Source: Rhizobium sp. (GTDB lineage Bacteria > Pseudomonadota > Gammaproteobacteria > Burkholderiales > Thiobacillaceae). Taken from it: DNA of 64,000 nucleotides. Below, one piece after another: positions 42,123 through 52,100 of the stretch (the first letter of the stretch is position 1; each line of letters begins with the position of its first letter). The notes under the pieces were generated by a model, which was given only the letters and a program-made list of their open reading frames with translations, did no database searches and had not been told where the DNA came from. The translations under genes and the position numbers were made by a program. Location: positions 1 to 64,000 of the forward strand of contig JAIBEL010000058.1 of assembly GCA_019459285.1 (NCBI GenBank), written 5' to 3'.

Positions 42123-43018
42123 CTCCTGAGCATCGCAGTCGGGCGTTCGGGATGGTGCCGCTGGCCAGCGTGCGGGTGCTCAACCCGCGTGAGCGTAACC
42201 AGCGGATATTCGACGGCATCGTCGAGAACATCAGGTCGGTTGGACTCAAGAAGCCGGTCATCGTGACTCCACGCACCGACCAGGCCGGTCAGGACTATTT
42301 CCTGCTGGTGTGCGGGGAAGGCCGCTTGAACGCGATGCGGTCTCTCGGCGAAGAAACCATACCGGCGCTGGTCGTGGAGGTCAGCGACGAAGAGGCCTTC
42401 GTGATGAGCCTGGTGGAGAACATCGCACGCCGCCAGTACCGTCCCCTGGAAATCCTCTCCAGCATCCGGCAACTGTTCGAGAAGGGTTACAGCCCGTCCG
42501 CAATCAGCACCAAGACTGGACTCACGCCGACTTATGTATCGGGAATCCTGACTCTGCTGAAGCAGGGGGAAGAGCGCCTGCTTGTCGCCGTCGAGAAGGG
42601 TATGGTTCCGCTGAATACCGCGCTGGATATTGTCGCGGCCGGCGACGACGACCGCGAGCTGCAATCCGCGATGCAGGACGCTTACGAGGCCGGAACCCTG
42701 CGCGGCAAGAAGCTGCAGCTGACGCGTCGCCTGATTGAGCGGCGGCGCACGCTCGGTGCGTCCATCGCCCGGCGAGCACGCCGCAAGTCCGTCGACATCT
42801 CCAAGTCCAGCCTGGTCCGCGTGTACGAGAAAGAGGTCGAGCGGAAGCGGATGACCCTCAAGAAGTCCGACCTGACGCAGAAACGCCTGCTGTTTGTCAC
42901 CAGCGCGCTGCGCCAGCTCATGGGGAACGAGCACTTTGTCACCCTGCTGAGGGCGGAACAGTTGGACGTCATGCCCAAGTACCTCGCCGACCGGGTCTGG
43001 GATAAGGTGGCGCGATGA
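42119..43018 (+). CDS. ParB/RepB-like protein 1
   Basis: A 299-residue protein with a ParB N-terminal nuclease-like domain (IVENIRSVGLKKPVIVTPR; VCGEGRLNAMRSLG; LVENIARRQYRPLE), a helix-turn-helix (YSPSAISTKTGLTPTYVSGIL), and a RepB-type helical C-terminus. It overlaps both the recombinase and the next gene by 4 bases. No ParA partner is present, so it is not a standard partition system; a role in recombinase targeting or regulation is likely. Confidence 0.78.
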   Translation: MTPEHRSRAFGMVPLASVRVLNPRERNQRIFDGIVENIRSVGLKKPVIVTPRTDQAGQDYFLLVCGEGRLNAMRSLGEETIPALVVEVSDEEAFVMSLVENIARRQYRPLEILSSIRQLFEKGYSPSAISTKTGLTPTYVSGILTLLKQGEERLLVAVEKGMVPLNTALDIVAAGDDDRELQSAMQDAYEAGTLRGKKLQLTRRLIERRRTLGASIARRARRKSVDISKSSLVRVYEKEVERKRMTLKKSDLTQKRLLFVTSALRQLMGNEHFVTLLRAEQLDVMPKYLADRVWDKVAR

Positions 43019-43899
43019 GCCAGGTCAACTTGGCGTTTACGCCGCAGGTTCTGCAGGTGCCACTGGCGAACATCCTGCCGTCGCGCATGCTTCCTGCGTC
43101 GGTCCCGGGCTCGGTTAAGTACGTGCAAATCCGCTGCTCCATCCAGGACGTGGGTGTCATCGAGCCCCTGTCTGTGACGCTCTCGGATGCCAACGCAGGC
43201 CAATACCTGGTGCTGGACGGGCATGTGCGACTGATGGCGATGCGTGAATTGGGATTTGAGGAAGCGCCCTGTCTGTTGGCCAATGATGACGAGTCTTACA
43301 CCTACAACAGCAAAATCAACCGGCTCTCGACCCTGCAGGAGACGCGCATGCTCCAAGAGGCCGTAAACAAGGGAGTTTCCACGGAACATCTAGCTCGTGC
43401 GCTGAACGTTGATGTCAGCCATGTCTTGAAGAAGCTGAGCCTCCTGGAAGGCATATGCCCAGAAGCCGTCGCGCTCCTCAAAGACCGTCAGTTCTCGGTG
43501 GAGATTGCGCGCGTGCTTCGGAGAATGAAACCAACTCGGCAAGTCGAGTGCATCGAACTTATGCTCTCAGCGAACAGCCTGACGATGAACTACGCTGAAG
43601 CCCTGTTAGCCGCGACGCCTGTTGAGATGCTGGTGGATGGGACCAAGCCTGCCACCATGAAAGGCGTGACGCCCGAGCAGATGGCGCGCATGGAGCGCGA
43701 GATGGCTAATCTTCAAGGGCAGTACAAGGTCATCGAGGAGAGCTATGCCGAGGATGTGTTGAATCTGGTCCTGGCGCAGGGATACCTGGCGAAGCTGTTG
43801 GAAAACAACGCGGTGAAGCGCTATATCACGCAGCAAAGCCCGGAGATTTATGAGCAGCTGAAGCTGATTGTCGAGCTGAACTCACTCGACCAGCCGTGA
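43015..43899 (+). CDS. ParB/RepB-like protein 2
   Basis: A 294-residue relative of the preceding protein, with a ParB N-terminal domain (IQDVGVIEPLSVTL; YLVLDGHVRLMAMRELG), helix-turn-helix (VSTEHLARALNVDVSHVLKKL) and a RepB-type C-terminal domain. ATGA overlap with the first. The pair is divergent in sequence, so they may form a heteromer with separate DNA-binding tasks. Confidence 0.75.
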   Translation: MSQVNLAFTPQVLQVPLANILPSRMLPASVPGSVKYVQIRCSIQDVGVIEPLSVTLSDANAGQYLVLDGHVRLMAMRELGFEEAPCLLANDDESYTYNSKINRLSTLQETRMLQEAVNKGVSTEHLARALNVDVSHVLKKLSLLEGICPEAVALLKDRQFSVEIARVLRRMKPTRQVECIELMLSANSLTMNYAEALLAATPVEMLVDGTKPATMKGVTPEQMARMEREMANLQGQYKVIEESYAEDVLNLVLAQGYLAKLLENNAVKRYITQQSPEIYEQLKLIVELNSLDQP

Positions 43900-44277
43900 G
43901 AGGTGTTCTTTAACAATTCGGATGATTAGTCAGGAGGGCTGCCCGGGGGTAGTAGCCGTAAGGAGGCTATGGGCGGCTCTCCAGACACTTGTCGGCGGCA
44001 ATTTCCCTTTCAGCACGCCTTGGAAGGCTCCCGCATGCAAAAAATTGAGTCATGAGCTTTTGATTGCAAGGCAATTATTGCGCCACTCTGCTCTGACAAC
44101 TTTTGACAAATGGCCCAGACCTTAAAGCCAGAAGCCAACCCCATACAGGTAGGAGGTAGGGCCAATACTCTCTTTACCAATCAGCCCAGCCATTTATCGC
44201 GAGCCCTACCGGTGATGCCACCGTTGTGTGTTGACTGATTAGACGCTCCAGCTCCACGCTGCTCGTTCATTGGACGC
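43900..44277. other. Leader-like gap with boxA-like sequence
   Basis: In 378 bases I see no supported gene. TGTTCTTTAACAATT at 43904-43918 resembles the boxA antitermination element (TGCTCTTTA followed by ACAATT) known from rRNA leaders and from long operons of mobile elements. GATTGCAAGG at about 44064 repeats part of the repeats upstream of the recombinase. The rest is unremarkable. Confidence 0.35.
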
Positions 44278-44733
44278 ATGGAGGCTGACGTGACTGACGA
44301 AACAATCGAGCAACAACTCAAACGACTCCTGCCCTCCGGGCTGGATGACATCATCCGCGAACATCGGGACGAACTCCGATTAGCGCTCGCGACCGAAGCT
44401 GAGCTGAAAGCCCTGGAAACAGCCATCGCAGATGCGCCGGCAAGGCACCGATTGGTTAAATGGAATGTCCTGGTATTGCACGCGACGGCAGCAAATGGCC
44501 AGGTGTCATCCCCACGTCTAGTCGGGAGATTAGTCGATACGAGCGAATCTTGGATTACGTCGCATGTGGTCGGTATTGATTTCGAGCAAGGGCTGGTTCA
44601 GACAAAGAGTTCCCTATACAGAATCAGCGGGCCGCGGGCCGAGGAAAACGACATTGACCTGTTGCACATCTGTGCCTCCCTCCATGATTGGGGTCTCGGA
44701 GCGCGCTTTGGAGTGCCGCATTTTGTCTACTAG
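44278..44733 (+). CDS. Unknown small island protein
   Basis: A 151-residue acidic protein with a helical N-terminus (about residues 1-60) and a beta-rich C-terminal half (WNVLVLHATAANGQ; SSPRLVGRLVDTSESWITSHV). I recognise no family. A GTG at 44290, preceded by GGAGG, may be the true start rather than the ATG at 44278. Followed by another small gene; both converge on the helicase gene. Confidence 0.5.
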   Translation: MEADVTDETIEQQLKRLLPSGLDDIIREHRDELRLALATEAELKALETAIADAPARHRLVKWNVLVLHATAANGQVSSPRLVGRLVDTSESWITSHVVGIDFEQGLVQTKSSLYRISGPRAEENDIDLLHICASLHDWGLGARFGVPHFVY

Positions 44734-44802
44734 CTCCCTTGGGCTGATACATGTTTGATATGACGACAGGCACTTTCAGTACCCAGGGTGAGGAGCTGAG
44801 CG

Positions 44803-45240
44803 ATGACAACCGACGATAATGACAATCCCGCTGCAGAACTGAACGACCAGGAGTTACTGGCGCTTTTCAGACAGAATGCACACTTGTCGAGGCTGAGGCT
44901 AGTCGCGACTAAGGCTGTAATTACGGCGGAAGAGCTCGCAGGAGAGTTGGGAAACGTTTCCCTTCTCGACCTAGACAAAGCTGTTCAGGCTGGCAGGCTA
45001 TTCCGGGTAGACGTGGACGGAAACGCGTATTTCCCGGCTTTTTACGCCGCTCAAGATATAGATAGGACGAGGCTTGAACGTGTTATCAAAGTGCTGTCTG
45101 GGCTGGGCGGCTGGTCACAATGGCAGTTTTTCACAACTCCGAAAAACTCTCTGGGAAATATCACGCCGTTGCAGGCATTGCAGCGAAAGAGAATGTTTGC
45201 TGCTGTGCTCAGGTCCGCTGCTGGTTTCGCCGAACGTTAG
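44803..45240 (+). CDS. Small protein with MbcA/ParS-like C-terminus
   Basis: A 145-residue protein with AGGAG before its ATG. The N-terminal part is acidic and helical with a possible helix-turn-helix (ITAEELAGELGNVSLLDLDKAV). The C-terminal part (RVIKVLSGLGGWSQWQFF ... GNITPLQALQ) resembles the toxin-binding domain of Xre/MbcA/ParS antitoxins. No RES toxin lies next to it, so it could be an orphan antitoxin or a regulator. Confidence 0.5.
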   Translation: MTTDDNDNPAAELNDQELLALFRQNAHLSRLRLVATKAVITAEELAGELGNVSLLDLDKAVQAGRLFRVDVDGNAYFPAFYAAQDIDRTRLERVIKVLSGLGGWSQWQFFTTPKNSLGNITPLQALQRKRMFAAVLRSAAGFAER

Positions 45241-45295
45241 GAAAATGTGGACGGAGCACGAGTCAATCAGGGCCCAAAGTAAGCGGGATGGGTCC

Positions 45296-48200
45296 TTAGA
45301 GGCTATCTTCAACAAGCAACAGGGCGTTTAGCAGGTTGAGCTCATTTGACGCCATGAAGTACCTGTCATCAAAAACCACATCGAACTTCAAAGGGTTCGT
45401 CTGGCCAACTCCTGCAACCCAGGGCATTCCATCGTAACGAGGTATGGCCGGCATGACGGCATTGGATGCCGACAGAGCCCGCCCTAATGCCTCTCGCCAC
45501 ATTTCAGGCTCCTTCAATCCCTTGGGTTTGTCATCATGCACACGCACTGGACGAACAAACTGGGCGTAGGCGGTCGGCAGGGCTATCCAGGTGTTGGGCG
45601 ATTTCAGCAACTTCAATGTGCTGAACTCATTAGCAGCACCCGGTTTATCGCGGGCCAGCAGTCGTTGCAGGTTTGCGGCAGGAATTCTCAGGCTGCTTGG
45701 CAGCGCTGTGTTTTGGTCGATGTCCTTGAGCTGCATAAACAACTTGCTCGACATTTCGTCCACGCTGGTTCGATGCCCCTCAAACGAGAACACCTCCTGC
45801 TTGTCGAAGTCTGCCCAGCTCTCCAAGACCATCGGCCCGGCGAAGTAGATGTTGGAAGGCATTGACGGCCGGCCTTCCTTTTCGGACAGAAGGGGCACCA
45901 GGGCACTGGCGGCGCGGTCGAAAAACTCCCGAGCCTCTTCGGGTTTCACGAAGGTTGAGCCGTCTGAGCCTTTTTTGGATAAACCTTGCAGCCGAAATCG
46001 GCTGAACAGCTCATAGCAATTCGTTCTGGCCTTGGAAACGAGGCCGGCCAGGTCAGTGTTGCCATGACCCCTGACGAACGTGTCGGCTTCGGCAAGGAAT
46101 TGGGTAACGTACTGGGACATCAGGCTTAGCAGTTCATCCAAACCGACAGCCCCCACCGGAACCAAGGCCAGGCTCTGCCGAAGCCCCGCGTCCCCTGTTA
46201 TTCGGGTAAAGATGGTTGCCCGCAGCATGACCAGCAGTGTCATCAAGTCGAGGGATTGGCGCAGCCACTGCCGCTTGTCCAAGGCCTCCTCATGAATCAT
46301 AAAATCGTCGACCAGCATGACCAGGTGGCGTGGGACGTTGTCTCCTGAAACTTCCTCGCCGTGTTCATTTCGATACATCCCACGGCCACGGTAAATGAGC
46401 TGGGCGATTTCCATCAGCGCCGATTCAATGTTGAATCGAGGGACGGACGCGATAATCCAGTCCGTTTTCGGGAAGGACACCCCACGCGCCCCTGACGAAG
46501 TCATCAGGAACACCTTGATTGAGTCGCGCGTCTCTTCCTCAATCAGCTTTTTCCGCCTGGAGCCCGGAACAGACGAGTCCAGTATTTGGACGTTATTGGG
46601 GTTCAAGCCAAGGCCCGACTCACCTTTTAGTATTTCCCGAAGGTCCCGCAGAAAGAGCTTGTCCTGGGCGAAGTAAATGACCTGATTGGCGCCTGCAGCC
46701 ACAGCCTTGCGGATTTCCGCTGCTGCGTTGTTCAGCAGGGTTTCGTCGGCTACGCGTCGCACGGCCTGGCGAGCTGTTTCCATCAGGCCCGGCTGCTTCT
46801 CGGTGACGCGCACGGACGACAGGTTCACCCGATAGCGTATGTTCAGCGCGCTGGCCGGATAGCTGTTGGTCATAACATGAAGCACTTTTGGCTTGCCGCC
46901 GCCCAGCGGAACGCGTGTCACCGCCAGGGAGAAAGGCTTGGACCCATGCGACTTCGATACCAGCACCTTGTCAGGTGTGTTGTTTCCCGCATTGAGGTAA
47001 CGATTCAGCACCACCTCGTTGCCGAGCGAGGCATCGGACACCACCAGGATTACGGTGAAGGGCGAGTCGTCGTCCCCGAATGGCTCGATGAACTCTTTTT
47101 TCAGCCACTGTGCGACGGCGTGGACGAAGGGTGCGCCGGCGCCATCGCCGGCGAGCTCGTCCACCATGACGACAACCGTTGGCATCCGTTCAGAAAACTG
47201 CCGGCGCTCTTCCGTCTTGGCGCGGCCATCGCGGGTTTCCCGAAACAGCTGGGACAGCGATTCGATGGTATTCCGTCCATTACCTTTTTCACGGAATCCC
47301 TGGAGCGCGGCGGTTAATACAGCCCGATTAACCCCGGGGTTCAAAGTCAGGAGTTCACGCGTCGTCGAAGACATGGCGGACAGGACGCCCAGGAGGGACC
47401 GCTCCTCGACCATGTCCTCATTTTCAGAAAGCGTCGTCTTGGCTAGGCGGGAGCCGGCATGTCGTTTCTCAATTTCGTGCTCGTCCTCAGGCGACAGGAC
47501 CAATACGCTGCTGCGCTGCGGACGCACCAGGTCTTGAACCCCGTCGGCGATAACGGCGCCATCGATATGCCGTTTCTCGGCCTTGCCTTCCTCCACTAGC
47601 GCACGGTGGTATCGCTCGGCAGCCGAGATGATTTGTGCGTTGGTGGTGACCGTCAGGATGCCGGACGGCTCGCCGTTCTTACGGGCTAGTTTCTCCGTAA
47701 CGTCGCGATTGATGACGACCCGAGGACTGACATAGAGGAACAAGTAACCGGACTGCTGCTTCGCCAGATAGCGCGTCACAGCAGTGGTTTTGCCGATGCC
47801 GGGATTGCCTTCTAGGGCAAGGACGTTGAGCTTTCCAGGAGTGGCGGCATTCATGCCGGCCACAATGGCTGCGGCGTGGAGGTCTCGCAGTGCCACTTCA
47901 GCGTTCCCGGGGCGTAACTCATCCAGTGCCCGACCAATCGCCTCCTTGGCGGGGCTTCCCAGATATTCGTCCAGCTCTGGGGCATCCTCGACAAGCGCAA
48001 CTGCCTGGTCCATGGAGTATTGCTGCATGGGGTTGGCAAACCCGGGTACGCTTTCCTCAAACTCCAGGTGATAGTCCTCGCCGGGCTTGGGCATCTCGCG
48101 TAATCCCTTCAGGCCGGCGCGCAGGGCCTTGGGAAGCCTCGTCAGGATTTGCTGGAAGACCTCCTCAACCTTGTTGGCCAATTCCGGCTCATCCCCATCG

Positions 48201-49150
48201 GACACCTTTACGGCCCGCCGATAGGCGGTTCCCATTTGCTGCATCAAGGCGAAGCGCGGGTCCTTCGTGGCACCGGGCACGTAGCGGGCAGCGAGGCTTT
48301 CAAGGCCGTTGGGTGTGATGGCCAGAGCCCTCACCACACACGGCTTCGTCAGCAAGCGATGGCTTTCGAGGAGCCGAACGGTCGATTCCGCATACCCGGA
48401 AGCCTGGCAGAGCTTATAAAAAGGCTTGTTGTCAGAGGTCAGTGCGCCGAGATGGGACTTGATGTCTTCCGAAAGCTCAAACGTCTCTTCCTGGATTTCG
48501 GCAGACACACGGGCAAATACGCTGCGCGAATCCACCAAACGGCGGTGTCGCATCAACTCGTCGAGATGGGCGTCTTCCTCGCGGAAATCCCCCACGCTGG
48601 AAGGCATGTCGTAGGAATATTCCTGGACCAGCAGGTGGTCTTCCTTGTGGTTGCCCGACAACCACAACAGGAAATCCGCTCGCGCCGGCATGCCCTTGTC
48701 GGCGAGCGCCGGGTCGACCTTTCCGCCGAGGCCCAACAGATTGTGGAGTTCGGAGCAGGCCTTGTCGCGCTCAGCTTCATAATCAGCGGGGCCCGGAAGG
48801 GTCAAAGGACACCAGAGCGCGCGAACGGATAGCGCCTTGTTTTCCAAAGGCTGGGTCAAGCGCTTCAAGTACTCGCGCATTGCCGTGTAGCCGAGCCCGT
48901 AGGCGACCGCCGACAGATGCTGCAGGGCGGAGTGGGTCAGTTCCTTGACCGTTTCGTCGATGATGTCGAGTTCGCGAACGACGGCACGTTGAACATGGCT
49001 GACCTTGGTGTCGCGCCATGGCCGGAGATGAGGGTCGTCCAGCTGGATGAGCTCGTAATCGGCAAGACACCCAAGTACGCCGCGCTTCACAAAGATTTCG
49101 TAGGCCTGTCCCCAAATCACGGCCTGCTGCTGGAATGTCAGCTCGTCCAT
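45296..49150 (-). CDS. Large SF2-type helicase/ATPase of the island
   Basis: A 1284-residue protein. Walker A GNPGIGKTT lies at about residues 447-455, Walker B-like VVVMVDELAG at about 657-666, then SSGARGVSFPK (about 886) and motif VI QLIYRGRG (about 917), an SF2 helicase set reminiscent of the DinG/Rad3 style. The N-terminal 400 residues are helical with no recognised domain; the C-terminal 350 are also unassigned. Its ATG overlaps the TGA of the 1032-residue gene by one base (TGATG), so both are translated together. Likely a DNA- or RNA-dependent motor of an anti-phage system; not assigned to a named one. Confidence 0.75.
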   Translation of the reverse strand: MDELTFQQQAVIWGQAYEIFVKRGVLGCLADYELIQLDDPHLRPWRDTKVSHVQRAVVRELDIIDETVKELTHSALQHLSAVAYGLGYTAMREYLKRLTQPLENKALSVRALWCPLTLPGPADYEAERDKACSELHNLLGLGGKVDPALADKGMPARADFLLWLSGNHKEDHLLVQEYSYDMPSSVGDFREEDAHLDELMRHRRLVDSRSVFARVSAEIQEETFELSEDIKSHLGALTSDNKPFYKLCQASGYAESTVRLLESHRLLTKPCVVRALAITPNGLESLAARYVPGATKDPRFALMQQMGTAYRRAVKVSDGDEPELANKVEEVFQQILTRLPKALRAGLKGLREMPKPGEDYHLEFEESVPGFANPMQQYSMDQAVALVEDAPELDEYLGSPAKEAIGRALDELRPGNAEVALRDLHAAAIVAGMNAATPGKLNVLALEGNPGIGKTTAVTRYLAKQQSGYLFLYVSPRVVINRDVTEKLARKNGEPSGILTVTTNAQIISAAERYHRALVEEGKAEKRHIDGAVIADGVQDLVRPQRSSVLVLSPEDEHEIEKRHAGSRLAKTTLSENEDMVEERSLLGVLSAMSSTTRELLTLNPGVNRAVLTAALQGFREKGNGRNTIESLSQLFRETRDGRAKTEERRQFSERMPTVVVMVDELAGDGAGAPFVHAVAQWLKKEFIEPFGDDDSPFTVILVVSDASLGNEVVLNRYLNAGNNTPDKVLVSKSHGSKPFSLAVTRVPLGGGKPKVLHVMTNSYPASALNIRYRVNLSSVRVTEKQPGLMETARQAVRRVADETLLNNAAAEIRKAVAAGANQVIYFAQDKLFLRDLREILKGESGLGLNPNNVQILDSSVPGSRRKKLIEEETRDSIKVFLMTSSGARGVSFPKTDWIIASVPRFNIESALMEIAQLIYRGRGMYRNEHGEEVSGDNVPRHLVMLVDDFMIHEEALDKRQWLRQSLDLMTLLVMLRATIFTRITGDAGLRQSLALVPVGAVGLDELLSLMSQYVTQFLAEADTFVRGHGNTDLAGLVSKARTNCYELFSRFRLQGLSKKGSDGSTFVKPEEAREFFDRAASALVPLLSEKEGRPSMPSNIYFAGPMVLESWADFDKQEVFSFEGHRTSVDEMSSKLFMQLKDIDQNTALPSSLRIPAANLQRLLARDKPGAANEFSTLKLLKSPNTWIALPTAYAQFVRPVRVHDDKPKGLKEPEMWREALGRALSASNAVMPAIPRYDGMPWVAGVGQTNPLKFDVVFDDRYFMASNELNLLNALLLVEDSL

Positions 49151-52100
49151 CAGGCTTCCTTGTTCTTATGCAGGACCTTGGTCACGTGAGCCAGCAGAGC
49201 GGGGAAAGACAGAAGCACCGAACCCTTGCCCCGACGCTGCATCACTTCCAATTCACCCGCGGCTGCGGCAGTACCGGGCATGGCCCACCCAAACGGGTCG
49301 AGCACCGGCAGCACTTGGGATTTAGAGGCGGCGCGCTCGCTTTCCAGGTAGTGAATGCCACGCAGTACGCCCAGGATGGATTCCCGGACAGCCTTGCCCT
49401 GTGGGGTCGTACCGAGCATGTTTTGGCGGACGATTTCGCTCCATTCAAGGTCGGACAGCCGCTGCTCGATGTCGAAGAAATAGGTGCAGAAGCCAGACTG
49501 CGGCCGGCCATCTTCGGTAATGACGGCCAAGGTGGCAAAGGTGTATATCGGCTGAAGCCCTCGTATCAGCTCGCGTTCGGCCTGTTCATACATCCGCTGG
49601 TGGTCGGAAAACGTCACGACCTCAAACGCACTCTCTGACGCACTCCGGGTATGCAGGCGTGTTGCGGGGAATACATCCCGGCGCAGCGGGTACAAATAAA
49701 CATCCGGAAACTTGGTGGAGGCTGCCTCAAGGAATTCATGCGTGCCGTGTGGGGAATGCCTTTCGGCCGCGCGGCCAATGTGCCTGTTGCCGTAGTGGTG
49801 AGACAGTAGGACGATGTGCTGGTAACCCAAAGACCGGAGGCGGGCTATCTCTTCTAGAATGAGCTCCGGCTCACGGAAGGACTTTCTGTTGTCGACTAAC
49901 CGCGATTGCATGTGCTCCGCGCGGAGCGTCATCGAATCTCCAACACGGTCTGCACAGAAGGTCCGCGAGATAAACAGGAATCCATCAGCATCCGGGTGTT
50001 GCGGATGCACGTCGCAGGGACGTGTGACGTAGGACAGCACGGCCACCTTGTCGAGACTGCCCCCAATCGTAGTGACCATCGGGAAGCTGCCTTGCATCGC
50101 CAGCAGCGAATTACGTTTGCGGAACTGGACCGTACTGCTATTGCCTTGGGTGTGGAAGCCCTGCATTTTGACGAGCAGCTCCCGGCCTAGCGCACGCTCA
50201 ATCGCCTGACACGCTGCATAAACCGCCGCATTGCCGTTGGTCGGCTCGGACTCCTTGCCTCCAGGCTGTAGCCGTATCAAATACATCGCCAGATTTTCCA
50301 TTCCGGCAATGGCGCGGCTGCGGCGTATGAGGGCCCAAAGGGACAGATAGGTGAGCAGCGCAAATGCGGCGCAGCCGGCAGTACGAAGCTGCTCGAAGGT
50401 GGCTTTCTCGTCACCCGATGCGCGTTTGAGCGTAAGTGAGCGGACGTCGTATTCGATGTCGACGCCACGGCCCGCGTCAAATTTCACAGCCAGGGTGTCT
50501 GCAGGCTGCCAGGGTTCGCCTTTGGGCTGAATCAGGGGCACGAAGCGCACGGGCAGCACGGGCTGCTCCAGGTTGCGCACCATCCGTACTTCATGGCGCT
50601 CACCTGTAGGGGTGAGGGAACGTTCCATCAGGTGCGTTTCCACCTTATAGGAGGCCAGCGCGCGCACTTCGCTCGGTGTGTCGGTAATGGTCAGATGCTG
50701 GAACCAGGTGATGTTGTCGTTGCCGGAGTCGTTCTTGACCAATATCTCCGTGCTCTTCGACGACATCGCCCGCAGGGCGGCCCAGTCAATGGCCCCTTGG
50801 TGAACCGCCACAAAAAACTTGTCGGCTACCCGGTTCGCCGCATCCACGAGTTTTGTGGACTTGCTCTGAAGGACACGAATCAGGGCTTGTGAGAGGCCGG
50901 TCATGACAGACTCCCGCGCCCTCAGCTCGTCAATGAGTTTGCGTATCGCGGCAACTGGGTCGTCCTTTAGCTCGGTGGCAATTTGCTTGGCTAAGGTGTC
51001 GATAGGCTCGACGGTCGGCGTCTCCATCGAATCGGGAATGACCAGCCGCAAGAAAACCAATCTGGCAATCGATGGGCCGGCAGCGACATCGGGCCCGGGG
51101 TTTTCCAGAAGCCACTCCTCAATTCGGTCCAGGCGAGTGGCGAATGCGGACTTTCCGGTCTCGGGGTTATTCCCGTTTACCCGGAACCGATATGACACCT
51201 CTCGCTTTGTCGCGAATCCGTTTTCGGGGTCGACGCGCGCTTCAAACAGTTGAACCGACCACTCGGCCCATACAGGCAGGCAAGTAAAGAAGGTTGCTTT
51301 GCGTATCTGGTCTGCGAGGTCGATATTGCTGCGTTGGCCATAGATAGTGCTGACTTCCAGGGGCATCGCCTTGCCGGACGAGCTGGCGTAGGTCTTGAAT
51401 GCTTCAAGCACGTGGCTGACGTAGGCATCTAGTCCGGGCTTATTGGAGTGCTGGGCGACGGCTTCCATCAGCTTGAATGTCACCTGGAGCCGCACGCGCG
51501 ACAATGCTTCGTCGTCGAGGAAGTCGAGAAAGCGGCGAATCTGACTGCCAGGTTGCTCCCGCTGGGCGCGGAGGCTGCTGATGATGGGTTCAATCTCATC
51601 ATCGTCGAAGTCGTCCTTCCTGAGCCGGTTTTTGATGCCGTCCGTCAGCCGGTCGAGCCAGTCGCGGCCTTCAACGGTTTCAACCGCCGACAATACGCGT
51701 GCGACGTCATGCTCATGCTCGGCCGCCGTACGGTCTGCAGCTGCGAAGCCGATGGGGACCATCGACGCCGTCGCGGGCGCCTGGGGAAGCTTCACTTGAA
51801 GTCGGTCGGCGAGGGTTTGTAGTGCCAGCTCCGCAGAAGCAGTCAACAAATTGGGAAGCTCAGATTCAGGCAAGGCGGCATCAAGCTCACGTGCAATTAT
51901 CTCCTGGAGCTTGACGAGGGCTGCTGTGGTTTTAGCCTCGGTTCCAGGAAGGAGCCGGCCGCCTACCTTTGCCGATGTGCCGCGAGGTGGCAGCTCTAGG
52001 TCGCGAAAGAACCCCACTTCCGAGCCGGCTGCCAAGTCACTCCTGAATTCAGGCAGCTTGTACAAGCGGCGCAGGGTGTCGATAAGGTTGAGGTGTAACC

